47,427 bases of DNA from Nocardia aobensis NBRC 100429 (GTDB lineage: Bacteria > Actinomycetota > Actinomycetes > Mycobacteriales > Mycobacteriaceae), in the NCBI RefSeq assembly GCF_000308375.1, contig NZ_BAFQ01000179.1, forward strand, positions 1 to 47,427, written 5' to 3'. Of the stretch, positions 29,894 to 38,111 are shown piece by piece. The position numbers and the translations under genes are program-made. How positions within the stretch are numbered: position 1 is the first letter of the stretch; every line of letters begins with the position of its first letter. The notes below the pieces were generated by a model. That model made no database searches, was not told where the DNA came from, and worked only from the letters and a program-made list of their open reading frames with translations.

Positions 29894-30727
29894 TCAGCCT
29901 TTCGGCGTGTTGCCGACCCGCCGGTCGTAGTCCGCGCGGGCGGCTCGATCGACCTCGTCGGTGAATATTCGGTGCACTCCCATGCGGCGGGCGGTGAATT
30001 CACCGAATGCGCGCGGCGTGAGTTTGTCGAACGCCATCGCCACCCCGGCCAGCCGGGTGACCGAGACCCGTCGCCGCGGGCGCGCGATCAGCCGCACCAC
30101 CGCCCGGGCGACATCCTCGGGTTCGGCCAGCAGGCCCATGGGCGCCTTGGTTCCGGCGATCAGTTCGGTGCGGGTGAAGGTCGGTAACACTGCCGAGAAG
30201 TGCACTCCACTGCCGCGGCATTCCAGCCGCATGGCCTCGGTGAAGCCGAGGACGGCCTGTTTACTCGCACAGTAGGTCGCCATGCCGGGCGTGGGATTCT
30301 CCCCGGCCAGCGACGCGATATTCACGATATGGCCGTGCCCGCGCGAAAGCATCTGTGGCAGTGCGGCTTTGGTGCCGTTCATGACACCGAGGACATTGAC
30401 CTCGAGGATGCGGCGGGTGATGGTGTCGGATTCGTCGGTGAAGCGGCCGACCGGCATGATGCCGGCATTGTTGATCAGGACGTCGACGGGGCCGGCCTCG
30501 GTCTCGACCGTCGCGAGGAAGTCCGCGAACGATCCCGGGTCGGTCACGTCGAGCGCCAGGGCGGCCGCGGCGCCGAGCCGCGATCCGGCCTCGGCGACGG
30601 CGGCCGCATCGATATCACCGAGCGCCACCCGCGCACCGGCGTCGCGCAGGTGTTCGGCGATCGAATAGCCGATACCCCGTGCGCCGCCGGTGACGGCGAC
30701 CACCGTTCCCGGCAGTCCGGTGCTCAC
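29894..30727 (-). CDS. Short-chain dehydrogenase/reductase coupled to cyp51
   Basis: A 277-residue classical SDR. The cofactor motif TGGARGIG is at residues 13-20, Asp60-Val pairs with the adenine, and NNAG is near 86-89. The catalytic set is Asn111, Ser139, Tyr152 and Lys156 (YCASK). Asp38 after the second strand (LGDID) suggests NAD(H) preference. Its GTG start overlaps the cyp51 stop (GTGA), so the two are translated as a pair. An SDR also neighbours cyp51 in M. tuberculosis. A role in the same sterol or lipid oxidation is plausible. C-terminal residues after about 200 carry the extended, basic segment seen in lipid-linked SDRs. Confidence 0.88.
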   Translation of the reverse strand: MSTGLPGTVVAVTGGARGIGYSIAEHLRDAGARVALGDIDAAAVAEAGSRLGAAAALALDVTDPGSFADFLATVETEAGPVDVLINNAGIMPVGRFTDESDTITRRILEVNVLGVMNGTKAALPQMLSRGHGHIVNIASLAGENPTPGMATYCASKQAVLGFTEAMRLECRGSGVHFSAVLPTFTRTELIAGTKAPMGLLAEPEDVARAVVRLIARPRRRVSVTRLAGVAMAFDKLTPRAFGEFTARRMGVHRIFTDEVDRAARADYDRRVGNTPKG

Positions 30728-32073
30728 CCGCGCCGCCGGTACCGGACGGTGCACGGCTGCTGCAACTGCACCACCATCTTGGAGTGGTCGTTGCGGTAGC
30801 TGTCGGAGGGCTGCGCCATCTCGAATTCCCAGTCCCGCAACAGGATCGAGAAGATCGCCTTCAACTGCATGAGGGCGAACGCCTGACCGACACAGCGATG
30901 CCGTCCGGCGCCGAACGGGATCCAGGTCCACCGGTTCACCAGATCCGCCTGGTTGGGATCGACGTAGCGGCCCGGATCGAAGCGGTCGGGCTCGGGGAAG
31001 TCCTCCGCGATCCGGTTGGAAACCGCCGGCGTGGTCGCGACCAGATCGCCCGGTGCGATGCTGTGCCCGCACACCTCGAATTCGCCGCGCGCGACGCGCA
31101 TCAGGATGATCAGCGGCGGATGCAGCCGCAGCGTCTCCTTCAACGTCGCCTCGAGCTGCGGAATCTGGCGCAGCGCATGGAAACTCACGTCCTGGCCGTC
31201 GGCGTAGAGCTCGTCGAGTTCGCCGACGACCCCGGCCAGCACCTCGGGATTGCGCAGCAGTTCGATGGTCGTCCAGGCCGCGGTGCCGGAGGTGGTGTGG
31301 TGGCCGGCGAACATCATCGAGATGAAGATGCCGGTGATCTCGCTGGCGGAGAACCGCAACTCGCCCTGTTCGTCGCGGATGGAGACCAGCACGTCGAGCA
31401 TGTCGCGATCCTCTTTGCCCTGCGGCGGATTCGCGATGCGGCCGTTCATGATCTCCTGGACCAGTTCGACCAGCTTCGCGCGCGCCTCGTCGCGGCGGCG
31501 GAAACTCTCGATCGGCGCATAGGGGTCGACGTAGCACAGCGCGTCGGTGCCGCGTTCGAGTTCGTGGTACAGGTGCGCGAACCGCTCGTCGAGTTCCTCC
31601 CGGAACTTCTTGCCGATCAGACAGGCCGAGGAGGTGTAGATGGTCAGCTCGGCGAAGAACTCGAGCAGGTCGATTTCGCCCTCGTCGCCCCAGCCCTTGA
31701 GGATGCGGTGCACCTCGTGCGCGATGGTTTCGGCGTGCCCGCGCATGAAGTCACCGCGCAGCGCCTGGTTGTGCAGCATCTCCTTGCGGCGCTCGGGGCT
31801 GGCGTCGAAGACCACGCCGTCACCGAAGATCGGCTTCATGAACGGGTAGGCGGCGCCCTGGTCGAGATCCTCGTCGGCCGCGCGGAAGAAGAATTCGTTC
31901 GCCTCGGCGCCGGAGAGCAGGATGACGTCCTTGTCGGCCAGCCGGAACGAGCCCACATCGCCGCACTCGGAGCGCACCCGCCGCATCAGGGCGATCGGAT
32001 CGGTGCGGAACTCTTCGAGGTGGCCGTGCTCGTGCTCGCCCCCGGAGACCTGCCGCGGCTTGACCAACGTCAT
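30724..32073 (-). CDS. cyp51: Cytochrome P450 CYP51, sterol 14-alpha-demethylase family
   Basis: A 449-residue P450 that aligns by eye along its whole length with M. tuberculosis CYP51. Shared stretches include RVSGG-type start then EHGHLEEFRTDPI, FDASPERRKEMLHN, ELTIYTSSACLIGKKFR and the I-helix AGHHTT (256-261). The ExxR motif is 313-316 and the heme ligand Cys394 is in PFGAGRHRCVG. The enzyme family removes the 14-alpha methyl of sterols with NADPH-derived electrons. The usual small ferredoxin gene that follows cyp51 in mycobacteria is not found here; an SDR overlaps its stop instead. ATG 32073 lies behind GGAAGGA. Bacterial CYP51 physiological substrates remain unclear. Confidence 0.95.
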   Translation of the reverse strand: MTLVKPRQVSGGEHEHGHLEEFRTDPIALMRRVRSECGDVGSFRLADKDVILLSGAEANEFFFRAADEDLDQGAAYPFMKPIFGDGVVFDASPERRKEMLHNQALRGDFMRGHAETIAHEVHRILKGWGDEGEIDLLEFFAELTIYTSSACLIGKKFREELDERFAHLYHELERGTDALCYVDPYAPIESFRRRDEARAKLVELVQEIMNGRIANPPQGKEDRDMLDVLVSIRDEQGELRFSASEITGIFISMMFAGHHTTSGTAAWTTIELLRNPEVLAGVVGELDELYADGQDVSFHALRQIPQLEATLKETLRLHPPLIILMRVARGEFEVCGHSIAPGDLVATTPAVSNRIAEDFPEPDRFDPGRYVDPNQADLVNRWTWIPFGAGRHRCVGQAFALMQLKAIFSILLRDWEFEMAQPSDSYRNDHSKMVVQLQQPCTVRYRRRG

Positions 32074-32110
32074 GAGAAATCCTTCCGCATTTCCGGATCC
32101 ATCCGTGATG

Positions 32111-32120
32111 GACACGTGTC
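32111..32120. promoter_or_regulatory. Palindrome upstream of cyp51
   Basis: GACACGTGTC is a perfect 10-base palindrome 38 bases before the cyp51 ATG, within the probable promoter/leader region. It could be a repressor site for the nearby TetR protein or another factor. It is short enough to be coincidental. Confidence 0.35.
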
Positions 32121-32152
32121 TGGACGGTACTACGGAAGGGTGGGCGAGGCAA

Positions 32153-32183
32153 GGTCCGGCACTGTTTCGGGCAGTGCCGGACC
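32153..32183 (-). terminator. Terminator between tetR and cyp51
   Basis: GGTCCGGCACTG (32153-32164) and CAGTGCCGGACC (32172-32183) form a perfect 12-pair stem with a seven-base loop. Located 30 bases after the TetR stop on the minus strand, it separates tetR from the cyp51 transcript. Confidence 0.75.
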
Positions 32184-32213
32184 GGTGTGCGGGACGGCGT
32201 CGGGTGCGGGTGC

Positions 32214-32876
32214 TCAGCGCAGGACCGGCGCCGAGCGCACGGTGCTGAGCTGCCGGATGATCGCGGCGGCGTGGTTGTCGAACCGCTCCCGGTCGATGGT
32301 GATGTCGCCGATCAGATACGGGCGGTAGCAATAGGCGAGCGCGCCGAAGATGGCCATCGCGTTGAGCGTCGCGTCGGTCTCGTCGGGGGCCGGGGTGTCG
32401 GTGTCGTCGGCGGCGATCACCGAGGCGATCGGCCCGGTGATCACCGCGACCAGTTCGCTGCCGCGCCGGGTCAGTGCCGGGGTCGCGATCGATTCGACGA
32501 ACAGGATGCGCCCGCGCCGGGGGTCCTCGGTGAGGAAGTCGGTGAACGCGCGCACCACGTGACCGAACAGCAGATCCCGGTCCTCGGGGGCGTCGGCCAG
32601 TGCGGCGAGCAGTCGATCCCGGCACTGTTCGACGGTGTTCTCGAGGACGGTGGTCATCAAATCGTCGAGATTGGCGAAACTCTCGTAGAAATAACGTTCG
32701 GTGAGCCCGGCCTGTCGGCATACTCCGCGCATCGAGGTCTCGGCCGCGCCGGCGCCGGCCATGAGCTCGTAACCGGCCTGCAGCAGCCGTTCGCGACGTG
32801 CGGCGATGCGATCGGCCGGTTCGCGCCCACGCCAGGGGCGGCTGCCCGTTTTCGGAATGTGCGGCGAATCGGCCAT
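32214..32876 (-). CDS. TetR family regulator of the divergent oxidation operon
   Basis: 220 residues from ATG 32876; a longer start would run through the operator. The TetR DNA-binding domain is about residues 25-75 (RRERLLQAGYELMAGAGAAETSMRGVCRQAGLTERYFYESF) and the helical ligand domain makes up the rest. It is divergent from the four-gene operon starting at 32996, with a perfect inverted repeat and an extra half site between them, so repression of both is likely. The YFYESFANLDDL end of the DNA-binding domain is common in regulators of lipid or steroid oxidation genes. Effector unknown. Confidence 0.85.
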   Translation of the reverse strand: MADSPHIPKTGSRPWRGREPADRIAARRERLLQAGYELMAGAGAAETSMRGVCRQAGLTERYFYESFANLDDLMTTVLENTVEQCRDRLLAALADAPEDRDLLFGHVVRAFTDFLTEDPRRGRILFVESIATPALTRRGSELVAVITGPIASVIAADDTDTPAPDETDATLNAMAIFGALAYCYRPYLIGDITIDRERFDNHAAAIIRQLSTVRSAPVLR

Positions 32877-32913
32877 GGCCGTGATGCTACCGGGGGACGG
32901 TGACGAGGCGTTT

Positions 32914-32960
32914 TGTTGACATCGACCGCTGTTGACATCCAGTGATGTCAACATTACGGT
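32914..32960 (+). promoter_or_regulatory. TetR operator overlapping a near-consensus promoter
   Basis: TGTTGACATC (32930-32939) and GATGTCAACA (32944-32953) are perfect 10-base arms around CAGT. A third half site, again TGTTGACATC, lies at 32914-32923, exactly 16 bases upstream of the second copy. The first arm contains the -35 TTGACA (32932-32937); TACGGT (32955-32960) follows after 17 bases as -10. Repressor bound here would block polymerase directly. Confidence 0.8.
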
Positions 32961-32995
32961 CGGAGCATCGCTTCGACCACCTGCAAGGACGCGCC

Positions 32996-33871
32996 ATGAA
33001 CACCTCGGTCTACGACGACCAAGCCCACGCGATCAGGGCCCGTGATGTGCGATTCGATTTCGACTCCGTCCCGATGCACTACATTCCGGGCGAGGTCATG
33101 GCGACCCACATCATCAATGTGATGCACCTGGTTCTCCCGGAGGGGGAACGCGCGATGGCCGCGGCCCTGGCCGAGGCGCTGGCCTATATCGACGACGAGC
33201 GGCTGCGCGAAGAGGTGCAGGGCTTCATCGGCCAGGAGAATCAGCACGCCACCTCGCACGCGCAGGCACGTCGTCACCTGGAGTCGCTCGGGCTCGACGT
33301 GGCCCCGATGGTGGAGACGGTGGCCTGGCTGGTCGATCGGATACTCGGCGATCACGGCCTGACCGGCCGCGCCAAACACGAGTGGCTGTGCGAGCGGCTG
33401 GGCCTGTTCGCCGGGATGGAGCACTACACCGCCGTCATCGGCGAATGGCTGCTCACCAACGACGTGCTCGAGGCCAAGAACATGCATCCGGCGATGCTGG
33501 ACCTGATTCGCTGGCACGGCGCGGAGGAGGTCGAACACCGCAGCGTGGTCTACGACGCGTATATGCACGTCGACGGCGGATATCTGCGCAAAGCCCGCAC
33601 GGCCGTGCTGGCCAGCTCGTCGTTGCTGGTGCTGTTCGTGGTCGCCGGCGGCTATCTGTTCGGCAAGGATCCCGACCCCCGCAAGGGACGGTTCTGGCCG
33701 TTGCAGTTCCTCAGTGCCTCCGTCCGTGGCGTGGTGCCGAGCATGTCGACCTTCCTGACCGAGATTCCGAGATATCTGCGACCCGGATTCCATCCTTCCC
33801 AGCTCGGAAGCATGGACAACGCGCTGCGGTATCTCGCGCAGTCGCCGGCGGCGCGCGAGGGCCGGCGATGA
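32996..33871 (+). CDS. Metal-dependent hydrolase family protein (PF10118 type)
   Basis: A 291-residue predicted metal-dependent hydrolase. It is all-helical, with a repeated pattern of Glu and His suited to a di-metal site: GFIGQENQHATSHAQA, FAGMEHYTAVIGEWLL and WHGAEEVEHRSVVYDAY. A membrane-like helix, about residues 202-220 (AVLASSSLLVLFVVAGGYLF), follows the core, as in this family. The ferritin-like arrangement suggests that it may be an oxygenase or desaturase-like di-iron protein; this is inference. ATG 32996 has CAAGGA upstream. It opens the operon and overlaps the reductase start (ATGA), suggesting that the reductase may supply its electrons. Confidence 0.8.
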   Translation: MNTSVYDDQAHAIRARDVRFDFDSVPMHYIPGEVMATHIINVMHLVLPEGERAMAAALAEALAYIDDERLREEVQGFIGQENQHATSHAQARRHLESLGLDVAPMVETVAWLVDRILGDHGLTGRAKHEWLCERLGLFAGMEHYTAVIGEWLLTNDVLEAKNMHPAMLDLIRWHGAEEVEHRSVVYDAYMHVDGGYLRKARTAVLASSSLLVLFVVAGGYLFGKDPDPRKGRFWPLQFLSASVRGVVPSMSTFLTEIPRYLRPGFHPSQLGSMDNALRYLAQSPAAREGRR

Positions 33872-34959
33872 CGGCGGTGGCGTACCCGGTCGCCGCCGAC
33901 CGGCCGGAGTATCGGCCGCCGCTGCCGCTGCGGGCGGTCGGCGCCGTGTTCGACCTGTATCGCCGCGGCGTCACCACGCAACCGCCGATCGAGGTGCTGT
34001 CGCGGCCGAACCCGGTGCGGCGCAGTGGTTTCGAACGCGAACTGATCGTCGCCCGGCGCGAGACGCAGGCGGGAGACGTGGTGGTGCTGACTCTGGTCGC
34101 GCCCTACGGCGGGCAGTTGCCGCGCTGGGTTCCGGGCGCGCACATCGACGTGCTCCTGCCCTCCGGGCGCCAGCGGCAGTATTCGCTCAACGGTGACCCG
34201 GCCGATCGCGGGAGCTATCGCATCGCCGTGCGCCATCTGCCCCAGGGCGGCGGCGGATCCGACGAGATCCATCGCGACGTGGCGGTGGGGGACCGGTTGC
34301 GCGTGCGCGGGCCGCGCAACGCCTTCGGTTATATCGACGCCCCGCACTACATCTTCGTTGCCGGCGGCATCGGTATCACCCCCTTGCTGCCGATGGTGGC
34401 CGACGCGGAACGGCGCGGAATCGATTGGCGGCTGGTCTATCTCGGCCGCAGCCGGGCGACGATGCCGTTCCTCGACGAGCTGTCGGCCCATCGCGGCGGA
34501 CGGCTCGAGATCCGGCCCGACGACGAATTCGGGATCGCCGACCTCGATCTGATTCTGGCCGACGTACCGCGCGGGACCGCGATCTACGTCTGCGGTCCGC
34601 CGCCACTGATGGCCGCCGCGCTGGACACCGACGCCGCCCACGAGCCGACCGTCTCGGTCCACACCGAACGTTTCTCGCCGCTGCCGGTGCAGCAGGGCCG
34701 GCCGTTCCGGATCCGGCTGCGGCGCAGCGGTCACACCGTGGACGTGGCCGCCGACGAGTCGGCCCTGGCGGCCATCGGCCGGGTCCTGCCCGACGTCGCC
34801 TATTCGTGCCGGCAGGGATTCTGCGGCACGTGCGCGGTGACCGTGCACGCCGGCGCCGTCGACCATCGCGATCGCCGGCTGAGTCCCGCCGAACGCGAGA
34901 CCACCATGCTCACCTGCGTCTCGCGCGCGGCGGGCGACATTCTCGAACTCGACCTGTGA
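33868..34959 (+). CDS. Phthalate-dioxygenase-type reductase (flavin, NAD, 2Fe-2S)
   Basis: A 363-residue electron-transfer protein of the PDR/VanB type. An N-terminal extension of about 45 residues is followed by the flavin domain (RQYSLNGDP near 108-116), the NAD domain (FVAGGIGITPLLPM, then VCGPPPLM) and a C-terminal plant-type [2Fe-2S] domain with Cys314-x4-Cys319-x2-Cys322-x27-Cys350. It passes electrons from NAD(P)H to an oxygenase. The operon context makes the metal-dependent protein just upstream the most likely partner, because the flavin monooxygenase downstream does not need one. The N-terminal segment (FDLYRRGVTTQPP) is unusual for PDR and may dock to a partner or the membrane. Confidence 0.88.
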   Translation: MTAVAYPVAADRPEYRPPLPLRAVGAVFDLYRRGVTTQPPIEVLSRPNPVRRSGFERELIVARRETQAGDVVVLTLVAPYGGQLPRWVPGAHIDVLLPSGRQRQYSLNGDPADRGSYRIAVRHLPQGGGGSDEIHRDVAVGDRLRVRGPRNAFGYIDAPHYIFVAGGIGITPLLPMVADAERRGIDWRLVYLGRSRATMPFLDELSAHRGGRLEIRPDDEFGIADLDLILADVPRGTAIYVCGPPPLMAAALDTDAAHEPTVSVHTERFSPLPVQQGRPFRIRLRRSGHTVDVAADESALAAIGRVLPDVAYSCRQGFCGTCAVTVHAGAVDHRDRRLSPAERETTMLTCVSRAAGDILELDL

Positions 34960-35012
34960 GCACGAGACCGGTTGTTTCGGGCAACGACGCCCGCACCGAA
35001 AGGAATTCGACG

Positions 35013-36530
35013 ATGGCAGTATCCGAGAGCGCCCCCGCCGAACACACGCCGATCGCGGTGATCGGCGCCGGAGTCGCCGGAATCGGCCTGGCGGTGGCGT
35101 TGCGCGCGGCCGGATTCGAGGACTTCCTGATTCTCGAACGGGCCGACGATCTCGGTGGCACCTGGCAGGCCAACACCTATCCCGGCTGCGCCTGCGATGT
35201 GCCCTCGCACCTGTACTCCTATTCCTTCGCGCCGAATCCCGACTGGTCGCGCACCTACGGACGACAGCCCGAAATCCTGGGTTATCTGCGCGATGTCGCC
35301 GAGCGCCACGATGTGGTGCGGCATATGCGTTTCGGCACCGATGTGGTGCGCGCGCAATGGGACGAATCGCGGCGGCGGTGGCTCGTGCGCACCGACCGGG
35401 GCGTGCTCAGCGCGGATGTGCTGATCTCGGCGGTCGGCCCGTTCAGCGAGGCGAAGATTCCGAATATGCCGGGGCGCGAGACCTTCCGCGGCACCCAGTT
35501 CCACTCGCTGCACTGGAACCACGAGCACGATCTGACCGGCGAGCGCGTCGCCGTGATCGGCACCGGCGCCTCGGCGGTGCAGTTCATCCCCGAGATCGCG
35601 CCGAAGGTGCGACGGCTCACGGTCTTCCAGCGCTCCGCCCCGTGGATCGTCTCCCGCCTGGATCGGTCCACCCTCGGCGTGGAGCGCGCACTGCTGCGCC
35701 GGGTGCCGCTGCTGGGCACCGCGCTGCGGGGCGCCTACTACGCCGGTATCGAGAGCTTCGGACTGGTCGGATTCGTCGACCGTCGCTTCCGCCATCCGTT
35801 CCAGGCGTTGTCGGGGATGCAACTGCGCCGCCAGGTCCGCGATCCGGCCCTGCGCCGGAAACTGACCCCGGACTACATGATCGGATGCAAGCGCGCGATC
35901 TTCTCCGACGCGTACTATCCGGCCCTCACCCGCGACAACGTCGACGTGGTGACGGAATCCATCGCCGAGATCCGCCCCGGATCGATCGTCACCACCGACG
36001 GCGCGGAACATCCGGTCGACACCATCGTCTGGGGCACCGGGTTCGGCGCGATACCGAAACTCTACGACCGGATCGAAGGTGTGGGCGGACTGACCGTGGC
36101 CGACCACTACCGTCGCCGGCCCAGTAGTTATCTGGGTGCGGCGATCGCGGGCTTCCCGAATATGTTCCTGACCCTCGGTCCGTTCGGCGCCGCCGGGAAC
36201 CAGTCCGCGATCTTCATGATCGAATCGCAGATCGCCTACATCGTCGACGCTCTGAAAACCCTGCGCGACAATGATGTCGACCGCGTCGAGGTCCGGGCCT
36301 CGGCGCAGGACCGGTTCCTCGACGAGATGCGGCAGCGCAGTCGCGATACCGTGTGGCTGGGCGGCGGCTGCGACAGCTACTACACCACCGACAAGGGCGA
36401 GAACGCCGGGCTGTATCCGAACTGGAGTTTCGAATACCGCCGCCGCGTAGCGAGTTTCGACGCGGACTCCTACCTGCTGTCGCGCCACGTACCGGATCCG
36501 ACCACCGCAGAGATGAGCAGTATCCGATGA
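35013..36530 (+). CDS. Baeyer-Villiger-type flavin monooxygenase
   Basis: 505 residues from ATG 35013 behind AAAGGA. There are two Rossmann motifs, GAGVAGIG (18-25) for FAD and GTGASAVQ (183-190) for NADPH. The Baeyer-Villiger-type fingerprint F-R-G-T-Q-F-H-S-L-H-W-N is at 158-169, with Asn at the final position instead of Pro or Asp. GGTWQANTYPGCACDVPSHLYSYSF (about 48-72) is also typical. These enzymes insert oxygen into ketones or oxidise S or N. MymA (Rv3083) of M. tuberculosis is a relative that also sits in an oxidoreductase operon. The substrate is probably a lipophilic ketone or aldehyde; this is inference. The stop overlaps the next start (ATGA). Confidence 0.88.
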   Translation: MAVSESAPAEHTPIAVIGAGVAGIGLAVALRAAGFEDFLILERADDLGGTWQANTYPGCACDVPSHLYSYSFAPNPDWSRTYGRQPEILGYLRDVAERHDVVRHMRFGTDVVRAQWDESRRRWLVRTDRGVLSADVLISAVGPFSEAKIPNMPGRETFRGTQFHSLHWNHEHDLTGERVAVIGTGASAVQFIPEIAPKVRRLTVFQRSAPWIVSRLDRSTLGVERALLRRVPLLGTALRGAYYAGIESFGLVGFVDRRFRHPFQALSGMQLRRQVRDPALRRKLTPDYMIGCKRAIFSDAYYPALTRDNVDVVTESIAEIRPGSIVTTDGAEHPVDTIVWGTGFGAIPKLYDRIEGVGGLTVADHYRRRPSSYLGAAIAGFPNMFLTLGPFGAAGNQSAIFMIESQIAYIVDALKTLRDNDVDRVEVRASAQDRFLDEMRQRSRDTVWLGGGCDSYYTTDKGENAGLYPNWSFEYRRRVASFDADSYLLSRHVPDPTTAEMSSIR

Positions 36531-37438
36531 TCACAGGACCGTTCGATATGGTGCGCACGCTGCTGGCCCCGGTGCTCGGCGGGGGTGAGCGACTCGACGT
36601 GCGCGACAAGGTCGTGGTGATCACCGGCGGCGCCGCCGGCATCGGCTACGAGCTGGCCCGGCTGCTCTACGACCGCGGCGCCTACGTCGCGCTGTTCGAT
36701 ATCGACGCCGAGGCCGTGCGCGCGAGCGCGGCCGCGCTCGGCATCCGGGCGGTCGCGATCACCGTCGACGTGGCCGACCGGGAGGGGGTGCGGCTGGCTG
36801 TCGGACAGGTGCGGGAGAACTTCGGGCGCATCGATGTGGTGGTGGCCAACGCCGGGGTGGTCCCGCGCCCGGCCACCGTGCGGCTGCTCGATCCCGAGGA
36901 GTTCGACCGGGTGCTGGCGATCAACCTCACCGGCGCCTTCAACACCGTCCAACCTGCCCTCGACGACGTCATCGCGGCGCACGGTCACGTCGTCGTGGTC
37001 TCCTCGTGTGCCGCGTTCGCGCCCGGAATGGGCGGTTCGCCGTACATGGTGAGCAAGGCCGGGGTGGAACAGCTCGGGCGCGCGCTGCGGGTGGAACTCG
37101 GCGGAACGGGCGCCTCGGCCGGAATCGCCTATTTCGGCGTGGTGGAGACGGCGATGACCCACGACACCCTGGACGCGGACGAGCTGGGCGCCGAATTCGG
37201 CGCGCTGCTGCCCTGGCCGCTGAATCAGCGCATCACCGCGCGGCGGGCCGCCGAGGTGATCGCCGGTGCCATCGAACGCCGGTCCGCGCGCACCGTGGCG
37301 CCCGCGGGGTGGGAGCCGTACGCCCTGCTGCGGGGCGCGGTCAACGTGGCCCTGGATCACAAGCTGAGCGTCGACGAGCGGGTGCGCTCGCTGACGCAAC
37401 GGCTCGAACAGCGCATCCTCGCAGATCGCGGCCGGTAA
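36527..37438 (+). CDS. Short-chain dehydrogenase/reductase, last gene of the oxidation operon
   Basis: A 303-residue SDR starting in an ATGA overlap with the monooxygenase. The cofactor motif TGGAAGIG is at 33-40, Asp58/Asp60 after the second strand favour NAD(H), and NAG is near 108-110. The catalytic residues are Ser160, Tyr173 and Lys177 (YMVSK). About 25 extra N-terminal residues and a C-terminal segment with WEPYALLRGAVN are like mycobacterial SDRs encoded next to Baeyer-Villiger-type enzymes. It likely makes the ketone from an alcohol, or oxidises the monooxygenase product. Confidence 0.88.
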   Translation: MITGPFDMVRTLLAPVLGGGERLDVRDKVVVITGGAAGIGYELARLLYDRGAYVALFDIDAEAVRASAAALGIRAVAITVDVADREGVRLAVGQVRENFGRIDVVVANAGVVPRPATVRLLDPEEFDRVLAINLTGAFNTVQPALDDVIAAHGHVVVVSSCAAFAPGMGGSPYMVSKAGVEQLGRALRVELGGTGASAGIAYFGVVETAMTHDTLDADELGAEFGALLPWPLNQRITARRAAEVIAGAIERRSARTVAPAGWEPYALLRGAVNVALDHKLSVDERVRSLTQRLEQRILADRGR

Positions 37439-37448
37439 CCGGGTTCGT

Positions 37449-37463
37449 AAATCTGAGAGATTT
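37449..37463. repeat. AT-rich inverted repeat after the oxidation operon
   Basis: AAATCT-gag-AGATTT is a perfect 6-base inverted repeat, notable for its A/T content in this GC-rich sequence. It lies 11 bases after the SDR stop and 81 bases before the next gene. It could be an operator or a weak stem. Confidence 0.35.
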
Positions 37464-37543
37464 CAAAGGATCGGCACAGATTCCGATCAGGACCGATCGG
37501 CACCATGGAACCCGAGGACCCACTCGGCGAGATGAGGTGTGCG

Positions 37544-37894
37544 ATGGTCGATATCGAGATCACGGGTACGACGGTGACCGTCCATGTCCGTGGCACCCAT
37601 CGTTTGCTCTCGCTGTGCGAGCGGGTGCGCTTCGATCTGTCCCATATCGTGGCCGTCGCGCCCGCCGAGGTCGATCTGCGGCCGCCGTGGATGCGCGCGC
37701 CCGGCACCTTCTTCCCGGGCGTGATCGCGGCCGGTGTCTTCCGCGGCAAAGGCCGCAAGGAGTTCTGGGATACCCGTTTCGACGGCCGTGGGGTGCGGAT
37801 CGAACTGACCGGCACCGAATTCAGCCGGATCGTCGTCGACGTGGAGGAGCCGGACGAGGTGCGCCGGATGCTGGCGCGCGCCGCTGCCGCCTGA
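37544..37894 (+). CDS. Conserved hypothetical protein, small beta-rich domain
   Basis: 116 residues from ATG 37544, chosen for GAGG six bases upstream; ATG 37505 would add 13 acidic residues. The product alternates beta strands (VDIEITGTTVTVHVRGTHRLL) with a middle motif MRAPGTFFPGVIAAGVFRGKGRKEFWDTR and ends RIVVDVEEPDEVRRMLARA. I have seen this G-T-F-P-G...F-W pattern in uncharacterised actinobacterial proteins of about 110-120 residues. It resembles a PH-like fold, but I cannot name the family. A weak CACCCC/GGGGTG stem at 37908-37923 follows the stop. Confidence 0.65.
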   Translation: MVDIEITGTTVTVHVRGTHRLLSLCERVRFDLSHIVAVAPAEVDLRPPWMRAPGTFFPGVIAAGVFRGKGRKEFWDTRFDGRGVRIELTGTEFSRIVVDVEEPDEVRRMLARAAAA

Positions 37895-38111
37895 GCCCCC
37901 GCACGCGCACCCCGAACGGGGTGAAACCCGCTGCCTCACAGCCCATTGCGACACGCCCAATCGGCGTGCCGCGCGCGACACGCCGAATAAGTCTGGCATT
38001 GGGGCTAATCCGCAGTTTCGCAGATGGCGGTTCATCGACTATGAATGGCATGTGCCGTTCCCACTTCGTGAACACTTGCCGGCCACCGTATCTCACCGGG
38101 CGGTGGTCTAG

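Noticed and set aside
30784..32328. 514-codon plus-strand frame opposite cyp51
   Set aside because: CYP51 on the minus strand is certain from full-length similarity; the opposite frame has no domain.
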